Shown piece after piece: positions 57,632-64,000 of a DNA stretch of 64,000 bases. The DNA is from Streptomyces cellostaticus (lineage in GTDB: Bacteria; Actinomycetota; Actinomycetes; Streptomycetales; Streptomycetaceae): NCBI RefSeq assembly GCF_001513965.1, contig NZ_KQ948040.1, forward strand, positions 1-64,000, given 5' to 3'. The position numbers and the translations under genes were made by a program. Within the stretch, counting starts at the first letter, position 1. Each line of letters opens with the position of its first letter. The notes beneath the pieces are model-generated. The model was not told the origin of the DNA and searched no databases. It saw only the letters and a program-made list of their open reading frames with translations.

Positions 57632-58477
57632 TCAGCGCGGCGAGACGACCGCTCCCAGCAGCCCGGGCCCGGTGTGCGCCCCGATCACCGCGCCGACCTC
57701 GCTCACATGCAGGTCGGCCAGTCCGGGCACCCGGGCCCGCAGCCGGTCGGCGAGGGCGGAGGCCCGGTCGGGGGCGGCGAGGTGGTGCACGGCGATGTCG
57801 ACCTCGGCACTGCCCGCCCGGTCGGCTGCGATCTCTTCGAGGCGGGCGATCGCCTTGGACGCCGTACGGACCTTTTCGAGGAGTTCGATACGGCCGCCGT
57901 CCAACTGGAGCAGCGGTTTGACGGCCAGCGCGGAACCGAGCAGGGCCTGTGCTGCGCCGATGCGGCCGCCACGGCGCAGATAGTCGAGCGTGTCGACGTA
58001 GAAGTAGGCAGATGTACCCGCGGCCCGCTTCTCGGCGGCCGTCACGGCCTCGTCCACCGTGCCGCCGGCCTCCGCCGCCTCGGCCGCGGCGAGCGCGCAG
58101 AAGCCCAGGGCCATCGCGACCATCCCGGTGTCCACCACCCGCACCGGCACCGGTGCCTCGCGCGCCGCGAGGACCGCGGCGTCGTAGGTGCCGGACAGCT
58201 CGGCGGACAGGTGCAGGGAGACGATGCCGCTCGCCCCTGACTCGGCGACCCTGCGGTAGGTCTCCGCGAACATCTGAGGGCTGGGGCGGGAGGTGGTGAC
58301 CGGCCGCCGCTTCTGCAGCGCCTGGGCCAGGGAACGGGTCGAGATCTCCGTACCCTCTTCGAGCACCTGGTCGCCCAGGACCACGGTCAGGGGCACCGCT
58401 GTGATGCCGTGGCGCTCCATCGTCCGCGGCGGCAGGTAGGCCGTTGAATCGGTGACGATCGCGACATGGCGGGACAT
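57632..58477 (-). CDS. DegV-family fatty-acid-binding protein
   Basis: This is a 281-residue DegV protein, which binds fatty acids for the FakA/FakB-type kinase route. The N terminus is VAIVTDSTAYLPPRTMERHGITAVPLTV. The substrate-proximal block TSRPSPQMFAETYRR and the SLHLSAELSGTYDAAVLAARE segment are diagnostic. The later YFYVDTLDYLRRGGRIG is also typical. No fakA gene is nearby. Confidence 0.95.
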   Translation of the reverse strand: MSRHVAIVTDSTAYLPPRTMERHGITAVPLTVVLGDQVLEEGTEISTRSLAQALQKRRPVTTSRPSPQMFAETYRRVAESGASGIVSLHLSAELSGTYDAAVLAAREAPVPVRVVDTGMVAMALGFCALAAAEAAEAGGTVDEAVTAAEKRAAGTSAYFYVDTLDYLRRGGRIGAAQALLGSALAVKPLLQLDGGRIELLEKVRTASKAIARLEEIAADRAGSAEVDIAVHHLAAPDRASALADRLRARVPGLADLHVSEVGAVIGAHTGPGLLGAVVSPR

Positions 58478-58549
58478 GAGCTGGAGGTTACCTGCCGTAG
58501 TGCCCGTGCGGCAGCCCGGCCCCTGCCCTCCGGGCCGGGAGCGGACCGG

Positions 58550-59290
58550 TCATGTGGTGCTCTCGGGGCGCGGCTTCTTCTGCCAGGGGTAGGCCTGGCT
58601 CCGCCTCGGCGGGGTGATCTCCGGGGTCGTCGGCTCCTCGGCCGGGCGGGACCCGGGTGTCGGTGGCCAGGTCTGCTGCTGCGCTGCCGGGTCGTCGGCG
58701 GCGGCCGGGGCGTCGGGCCACGGCGCGGGCTCCGGCCCGGGTTCGGTCTGCGTCCAGTGCCGCAGGGCCCCTGCCTCGACGTCGATCTGGGCGCTGAGCG
58801 TGTCCAGGTCGTCGTCGGCGAAGCGGCGGGCCCGGTCGCGGGCGGCCCAGCGCAGCGAGTCCGCGGACTTGGTGATGCGCTCGGTGCGGTGGCGCAGCTC
58901 GGGCAGCCGCGCGACGAGCGTGGCCCGGTCCGGCTCGGACTCCAAGCGTTTGAGCTCGGCGTCCAGTTCGTGCCCGTGTGCGCTGAGCCGCTCGAAGAGG
59001 CCGACGGACTCCTTCAGCGACTCGTCCTCTGCCGTGCCCGCGTACAGCGCGTCCTGAGTGGCGCGCATCGAGGTGCGCAGTGTCAGGCGCAGCTGGGCGA
59101 TCTCACCGGCCGGGCCGGGCTGGGCGAAGGACTTGGCGCGCAGGGTGTGGTCCTCGACTGTGCGGCGGGCCTGCGCGATCGTACGGTCCACGCCGCGCTT
59201 GGCGGCACCGACCGCCTTGACCGTGGCGTACGCGCCGAGGCCGATGAAGATCAGGAAGAGCAGGGCGAACACGGTGATCACAGTTGCCAT
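58550..59290 (-). CDS. Membrane-anchored coiled-coil protein, unknown function
   Basis: This is a 246-residue protein with one N-terminal transmembrane helix (about residues 2-24, TVITVFALLFLIFIGLGAYATV). A mainly helical cytoplasmic or periplasmic body (about 30-185) is rich in Arg/Glu/Leu and probably coiled coil, and the C terminus is a Pro-rich disordered tail. No catalytic motif is visible. The start is chosen at MATVITV; MRSSVMATV five codons earlier is possible. It is a conserved neighbour of leuS in the genus by my recollection. Confidence 0.75.
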   Translation of the reverse strand: MATVITVFALLFLIFIGLGAYATVKAVGAAKRGVDRTIAQARRTVEDHTLRAKSFAQPGPAGEIAQLRLTLRTSMRATQDALYAGTAEDESLKESVGLFERLSAHGHELDAELKRLESEPDRATLVARLPELRHRTERITKSADSLRWAARDRARRFADDDLDTLSAQIDVEAGALRHWTQTEPGPEPAPWPDAPAAADDPAAQQQTWPPTPGSRPAEEPTTPEITPPRRSQAYPWQKKPRPESTT

Positions 59291-59458
59291 GACGCTGCTC
59301 CTCAAGCCGATGCTGCACTACCCGCCGCGCTCTCCACAGTAAACGCGGCGGGCAGGCCCGGAGTTCCAGAAAAACCCCGAACCTGCCCGTAGGGGACTAC
59401 CCCGACGCCAGGTGCACCCGGCTTCCTGTGTCACACAGGAACTGTCCTGCGTGAACTG

Positions 59459-62332
59459 TCACGCGGGAACGATGTTCACCAGCTTCGGCGCCCGCACGAT
59501 CACCTTGCGGATGCCCGCGCCGTCCAGCGCCGCGACGACCTTCTCGTCGGACAGCGCCACCTTCTCCAGCTCCTCCTCGGAGATGGCCGGCGACACCTCC
59601 AGCCGGGCCTTGACCTTGCCCTTGATCTGCACGACGCAGGTCACGGTCTCGTCCACCACGTACTGCGGGTCGGCGACCGGGAAGTCCTGGTGGACGACCG
59701 AGTCGGTGTGGCCCAGCTTGCGCCACAGCTCCTCGGCGATGTGCGGGGCCAGCGGGGCGACCATCAGCACCAGCGGCTCGGCGACCGCATGCGGCACCGC
59801 GCCACCGGCCTTCGTCAGGTGGTTGTTCAGCTCGGTGACCTTGGCGATGGCGGTGTTGAAGCGCAGGCCTTCCAGGTCCTGGCGCACGCCGTCGATCGCC
59901 TTGTGCAGGGCGCGCAGCGTCTCCTCGTCGGGCTCGGCGTCGGTGACGGTGACCTCGCCGGTGTTCTCGTCGACGATGTTGCGCCACAGCCGCTGCAGCA
60001 GCCGGAACTGGCCGACCACCGCGCGCGTGTCCCACGGCCGGGAGACGTCCAGCGGGCCCATCGCCATCTCGTACAGGCGCAGCGTGTCGGCACCGTACTC
60101 GGCGGCGATCTCGTCCGGAGTCACCGCGTTCTTCAGGGACTTGCCCATCTTGCCCAGCAGGCGGGTGACCTTCTCGCCCTGGAAGTAGTAGGCGCCGTCG
60201 CGCTCCTCCACCTCGGCGGCCGGCACCGCGATGCCTCGGCTGTCGCGGTAGACGTAGGCCTGGATCATGCCCTGGTTGAACAGCTTGTGGAACGGCTCCG
60301 GGGAGGAGACGTGCCCCAGGTCGTACAGGACCTTGGACCAGAAGCGCGCGTACAGCAGGTGCAGCACGGCGTGTTCGGCACCGCCGACGTACAGGTCGAC
60401 GCCGCCGTGCGGCTGGCCCTCGCGCGGGCCCATCCAGTACTGCTCGATCTCGGGGTCGACCAGCTTCTCGCTGTTGTGCGGGTCCAGGTAGCGCAGCTCG
60501 TACCAGCAGGAACCGGCCCAGTTGGGCATGGTGTTGGTCTCGCGGCGGTACTTCTTCGGCCCGTCGCCCAGGTCCAGGGTGACGTTGACCCACTCCTCGT
60601 TACGCGACAGGGGGGTCTCGGGCTGGGTGTTCGCGTCGTCCGGGTCGAAGGTGCGGGGGCTGTAGTCCTCGACCTCCGGCAGTTCCAGCGGCAGCATCGA
60701 CTCGGGCAGCGCGTGGGCGACGCCGTCCTCGTCGTAGACGATCGGGAAGGGCTCGCCCCAGTAGCGCTGGCGGCTGAACAGCCAGTCGCGCAGGCGGAAG
60801 TTGACGGTGCCCTCGCCGATGCCCTTGCCTTGCAGCCACTCGGTGATGCGGGCCTTGGCCTCGGCGACGCCCAGGCCGTCCAGCGAGATCTCGTCGTTGG
60901 CGGAGTTGATGATCTTCGCGTCGTACGACCCGAAGGCGTCTTCCCACGTCGACGTGTCCGTGCCGCGGCCGTCGGTCGGCTCGACGATGCAGTGGATCGG
61001 CAGCTCGAAGGCGCGCGCGAACTCGAAGTCGCGCTGGTCGCCCGCCGGGACGGCCATGATCGCGCCGGTGCCGTAGCCCATCAGGACGTAGTCGGCGATG
61101 AAGACGGGGACCTGGTCGCCGTTGACCGGGTTGGTCGCGTACGCGCCGATGAAGACACCGGTCTTGTCCTTGGCCTCGGCCTGCCGCTCGACGTCGGACT
61201 TCGAGGCGGCCTGCGCGCGGTAGGCGGCGACGGCATCGGCCGGGGTCGCGTGGCCGCCGGTCCACACCTCGTGGGTGCCCTCGGGCCAGGCGTCCGGGGT
61301 GAACTTCTCGACCAGCGGGTGCTCGGGAGCCAGCACCATGTAGGTGGCGCCGAACAGGGTGTCCGGGCGCGTGGTGAAGACCGTGATGCGCTCGCCGTCG
61401 ATCGGGAAGTCGACGCGGGCGCCCTCGCTGCGGCCGATCCAGTTGCGCTGCTGCAGCTTGATGGCCTCGGGCCAGTCCAGCTCCTCCAGGTCCTCCAGCA
61501 GCCGGTCCGCGTAGGCGGTGATGCGCATGTTCCACTGGCGCAGCTTGGCCTTGAAGACCGGGTAGTTGCCGCGCTCGGAGCGGCCGTCGGCGGTGACCTC
61601 CTCGTTGGCCAGCACGGTGCCCAGGCCGGGGCACCAGTTGACCGGCGCGTCGGAGGCGTAGGCCAGGCGGTACTCGCTCAGGACGTCGGCGCGCTCGCTG
61701 CCGCTCAGCTCGCTCCACGCGCGCGTGGTGCCCGGGACCGGGCGCGCACCGGACTCGAACCGGGCGATCAGCTCGGAGATCGGACGGGCCGTCCCGGCCT
61801 CGTCGTCGTACCAGGAATTGAAGATCTGCAGGAAGATCCACTGGGTCCACTTGTAGTAGTCCGGGTCGATCGTGGCGAACGACCGGCGCTTGTCGTGGCC
61901 CAGGCCCAGCCGGCGCAGCTGGGACTTCATGTTCTCGATGTTGGCCTCGGTGGACACGCGGGGGTGCGTGCCGGTCTGCACGGCATACTGCTCGGCGGGC
62001 AGGCCGAAGGCGTCGAAGCCCAGGGTGTGCAGGACGTTGTGGCCGGTCATGCGCTGGAACCGGGCGTAGACGTCGGTGGCGATGTAGCCCAGCGGGTGGC
62101 CGACGTGCAGGCCCGCACCCGAGGGGTACGGGAACATGTCCATGATGAACTTCTTGGGCTTCGCGACCAGCTCCGGGTCTCCGGCCAGGTCACCCTTCGG
62201 GTTCGGCGCCGCGTAGGTGCCGTCGGCATCCCAGAAGTCCTGCCAGCGTGCCTCGACCTCGGCTGCCACGGCGGCCGTGTAGCGGTGCGGCGCGGCCACC
62301 TCGGTGGTGGCAGCGGGGTTCGTCTCGCTCAT
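59459..62332 (-). CDS. leuS: Leucyl-tRNA synthetase
   Basis: LeuS charges tRNA-Leu. At 957 residues it has the class I HIGH motif in [14 protein letters not shown], the KMSKS motif as KMGKSLKN, the CP1 editing domain (about 240-450; [21 protein letters not shown]) and the C-terminal anticodon-binding region. The start gives MSETNPA. A leader peptide with a Leu triplet and an intrinsic terminator precede it, so it is probably attenuated by leucine charging. Confidence 0.98.
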   Translation of the reverse strand: MSETNPAATTEVAAPHRYTAAVAAEVEARWQDFWDADGTYAAPNPKGDLAGDPELVAKPKKFIMDMFPYPSGAGLHVGHPLGYIATDVYARFQRMTGHNVLHTLGFDAFGLPAEQYAVQTGTHPRVSTEANIENMKSQLRRLGLGHDKRRSFATIDPDYYKWTQWIFLQIFNSWYDDEAGTARPISELIARFESGARPVPGTTRAWSELSGSERADVLSEYRLAYASDAPVNWCPGLGTVLANEEVTADGRSERGNYPVFKAKLRQWNMRITAYADRLLEDLEELDWPEAIKLQQRNWIGRSEGARVDFPIDGERITVFTTRPDTLFGATYMVLAPEHPLVEKFTPDAWPEGTHEVWTGGHATPADAVAAYRAQAASKSDVERQAEAKDKTGVFIGAYATNPVNGDQVPVFIADYVLMGYGTGAIMAVPAGDQRDFEFARAFELPIHCIVEPTDGRGTDTSTWEDAFGSYDAKIINSANDEISLDGLGVAEAKARITEWLQGKGIGEGTVNFRLRDWLFSRQRYWGEPFPIVYDEDGVAHALPESMLPLELPEVEDYSPRTFDPDDANTQPETPLSRNEEWVNVTLDLGDGPKKYRRETNTMPNWAGSCWYELRYLDPHNSEKLVDPEIEQYWMGPREGQPHGGVDLYVGGAEHAVLHLLYARFWSKVLYDLGHVSSPEPFHKLFNQGMIQAYVYRDSRGIAVPAAEVEERDGAYYFQGEKVTRLLGKMGKSLKNAVTPDEIAAEYGADTLRLYEMAMGPLDVSRPWDTRAVVGQFRLLQRLWRNIVDENTGEVTVTDAEPDEETLRALHKAIDGVRQDLEGLRFNTAIAKVTELNNHLTKAGGAVPHAVAEPLVLMVAPLAPHIAEELWRKLGHTDSVVHQDFPVADPQYVVDETVTCVVQIKGKVKARLEVSPAISEEELEKVALSDEKVVAALDGAGIRKVIVRAPKLVNIVPA

Positions 62333-62386
62333 GATCCTCAAAGCTCCATCGATCGTCTCTGCCTGCGGCTGTGACATTCAAGAAAC

Positions 62387-62411
62387 GAAAAATCCCCTCG
62401 CACAGGAGGGG
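62387..62411 (-). terminator. leuS attenuator terminator
   Basis: CCCCTC-ctgtgc-GAGGGG followed by A and five T residues (minus strand) is a textbook intrinsic terminator, about 50 bp before the leuS start. No gene ends just upstream, only the 12-residue leader peptide. It is therefore an attenuator rather than a gene end. Confidence 0.85.
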
Positions 62412-62459
62412 ACGCCGCGCCGATGCCGACCACACGGCTCGACCGGGGGTCGGTACTGA

Positions 62460-62498
62460 TCAGCGCGGCCCGCTAAGCAGAAGGCGTACGGCACGCAT
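62460..62498 (-). CDS. leuS leader peptide MRAVRLLLSGPR
   Basis: This is a 12-codon frame with three consecutive Leu codons (CTT CTG CTT), a TGA stop, and the attenuator terminator 50-70 bp downstream. The arrangement parallels the leuA leader in the same window. Stalling of ribosomes on the Leu run under leucine shortage would favour read-through into leuS. Confidence 0.75.
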   Translation of the reverse strand: MRAVRLLLSGPR

Positions 62499-62748
62499 GG
62501 CGCTAGGGTACCGCAGCCCTTGAGTAAGCCGCGACGCGCTTCCGTATGCCTTGTTGACATGCCACGAACCCGACCAGAACTGAACGAAGGTCAAGGATTA
62601 CTTCGCGTAACACCCACTAAGGGACATCGATCCAGTCGCATTGTCCTTTGATAACAACGCAATAACTCAAACCTCGTACTGATCGGTATGGCGCCACTTA
62701 GAGTTCGGCAGCGGGACCGCTTTCCCGAAACTGCTCGGAGTTGCCCCC

Positions 62749-64000
62749 ATGAACCCTCGTCGTAGTAACAGCTCGCTCCCCAAACCGGGCCGGTCGGCCT
62801 ATGGGGTGGCGTCCGCAGTCGTCCTCCTGCTCATACCCGTGGTCGTGCTGGTCGGAGGCAGCCAGTTCCGCGAGTTCCTGAACTTCGGTGCGGGCGTGCT
62901 GTCCCTCGTCTCGCTCAGCTGCTCGGTGATCTGGGGCCTGTTCGCCCAGGACCGGATCTTCCTGAACACGCGCCAGCGGATCGTGGGCCAGGCGGTGCAC
63001 CGGACGACCGCGGTCGCCTCGATCGCGTTCCTGCTGCTGCACATCACCACCAAGATCGCGCTGGACCACACCCAGCTGATCGCCGCGATCATCCCGTTCT
63101 CGCTCGGCGTCACCGGAAGCGGCGGCCTGATCGGCCTGGGCTCGCTGGCGGGCCTGTTGATGATCTTCGTGGGCATCACGGGAGCCCTGCGCAGCAACTT
63201 CGCCACCCCGGCCCCCGTCGCCGCGCGCTGGCGGGCCATGCACATGCTGGCCTATCCGGCCTGGTGTGCGGCGCTGATCCACGGACTCTACGCGGGTCGC
63301 CAGGCCAAGCCGATCTTCGTGATCCTCTACAGCCTGTCCCTGCTGGGCGTCATGGGGGCCCTCGCGCTGCGCTCCGCTCCGCGCCCGTTCAAGCGCAAGG
63401 TCGCCGACCGGCTCGTCGCCCTCCTGGGCAGCTCGGAGCGGCCGGACCTCGACGACCTGGAGGCGAGCCGCTCCCGAGTCGCCGAGTCCGCCCCGCAGGG
63501 CTTCGAGGGCCGGCGCGAGCCCAAGGCCTCGCCCGCGGGTCCGGCGGCCGCCCCGCTGTACCAGTCCCCGGCCGCCCCTGCCGCGGAGCCCGCGACCGGC
63601 TTCGCTGCGGCCTACCGCGCGGTGTCCACTCCGGGCCGCCCCCAGCAGCCGTTCGCGGCCGGCCAGACCGCGCGCATGGACCTGCCGCTCGATCTGCAGG
63701 CGACGGAGGCCGTCCCGCGGGTGGACGGCCCCTCCAGCACCTCGGGCAGCTGGCCGATCCCGTCCCCGCCGCCGGTCGGCGAAGCCCCGCCGTCGGCGTA
63801 CGACCCGCTCCAGGACACCGGATACAACATCCCCGTCTACGGCAATTCGGGCACCGGCGGATACGGCGGAAGTGACATGTACGACACCGGTGAGACGAGC
63901 ACCCTCTATGGGACGTACAACTCCGGTGACACGTTCAACAGCGGTCCCGCCACTGAACCATCCCCCGGCGCCTCCTTCGACGCGCCGGGTTCGGGCGAAC
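62749..64000 (+). CDS. Cytochrome b/ferric-reductase-like membrane protein (partial)
   Basis: This gene runs past the right edge with no stop in the window (over 417 codons). The N-terminal part has about five transmembrane helices. His pairs in QAVHRTTAVASIAFLLLH and MHMLAYPAWCAALIH are spaced 13-14 apart, as heme b ligands in ferric reductase/cytochrome b transmembrane domains. After residue 240 a long Pro/Ser/Gly/Tyr-rich cytoplasmic tail follows (GYGGSDMYDTGETSTLY), probably disordered. CGGAG lies nine bases before the ATG. The 62499-62748 gap is relatively AT-rich and presumably holds divergent promoters. Confidence 0.85.
   Translation, partial: MNPRRSNSSLPKPGRSAYGVASAVVLLLIPVVVLVGGSQFREFLNFGAGVLSLVSLSCSVIWGLFAQDRIFLNTRQRIVGQAVHRTTAVASIAFLLLHITTKIALDHTQLIAAIIPFSLGVTGSGGLIGLGSLAGLLMIFVGITGALRSNFATPAPVAARWRAMHMLAYPAWCAALIHGLYAGRQAKPIFVILYSLSLLGVMGALALRSAPRPFKRKVADRLVALLGSSERPDLDDLEASRSRVAESAPQGFEGRREPKASPAGPAAAPLYQSPAAPAAEPATGFAAAYRAVSTPGRPQQPFAAGQTARMDLPLDLQATEAVPRVDGPSSTSGSWPIPSPPPVGEAPPSAYDPLQDTGYNIPVYGNSGTGGYGGSDMYDTGETSTLYGTYNSGDTFNSGPATEPSPGASFDAPGSGE

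Noticed and set aside
59690-62374. 894-codon plus-strand frame opposite leuS
   Set aside because: It is fully antisense to leuS and has no recognisable domain.
62340-62520. T-box riboswitch upstream of leuS
   Set aside because: The conserved T-box sequence and specifier-loop architecture are not visible; a Leu-rich leader peptide and terminator explain the region better.
62698-63282. Minus-strand frame opposite the cytochrome-like membrane protein
   Set aside because: The plus-strand frame has transmembrane helices with paired His and a good ribosome binding site; the minus frame has no family signal.

Overview
The window is chromosomal DNA from a high-GC actinomycete, almost certainly a Streptomyces. 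GC-rich third codon positions, frequent GTG starts, ATGA-overlapping operons and the gene order leuA / era-ybeY-phoH / add-rnz-HIT / rsmE-dnaJ-hrcA-hemW / lepA-rpsT-holA-comEC-comEA-leuS all fit the conserved core of that genus. Most genes are housekeeping. The unusual material lies in the spaces between them and in one island.

Region 1 (1-7.3 kb): an SseB-like protein, then a minus-strand operon of an MMPL-family exporter, a two-component system (histidine kinase plus NarL/LuxR response regulator) and a secreted sialidase. A perfect TACTCCC-TG-GGGAGTA palindrome lies upstream of the exporter. A block of about 15-bp degenerate repeats separates it from a zinc-ribbon/TerB protein. Region 2 (7.4-15.5 kb): leuA with a Leu-rich leader peptide (MRFGLLLLSCRGEGL), a protealysin-like M4 protease followed by its emfourin-type inhibitor, a GH1 beta-glucosidase with an overlapping sugar transporter, and a divergent NAD-epimerase/XRE-regulator pair bounded by a small MITE-like element.

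Region 3 (15.4-26.2 kb): the conserved phoH-ybeY-CorC/HlyC-MmcQ-LD-carboxypeptidase-deaminase-like-era series, all on the minus strand, interrupted by about 5 kb of accessory DNA. This insert holds an IS200/IS605-type tnpB with an intact RuvC triad and end hairpins, an orphan PII (glnB) gene, and a cell-surface cluster of a DUF916-type membrane protein, a WxL-domain protein and a small secreted protein with shared upstream motifs.

Region 4 (26.3-42 kb): a PfkB-family sugar kinase, glucarate dehydratase, an atypical tRNA-Gly(UCC) with its own terminator, adenosine deaminase, RNase Z, a HIT protein, a giant tricorn-type S41 protease, small hypotheticals, rsmE, nitronate monooxygenase, and dnaJ/hrcA with a perfect CIRCE operator.

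Region 5 (40.5-64 kb): an MBL hydrolase, DUF3097, hemW, a SpoIIE-type phosphatase fused to an anti-sigma-type ATPase, an acyl-CoA synthetase, lepA, rpsT, holA, an arylamine N-acetyltransferase, comEC (frameshifted in this sequence), comEA, degV, and leuS preceded by a Leu-rich leader peptide (MRAVRLLLSGPR) and an intrinsic terminator. A membrane cytochrome-like protein runs off the right edge. No rRNA, CRISPR array or prophage was seen.
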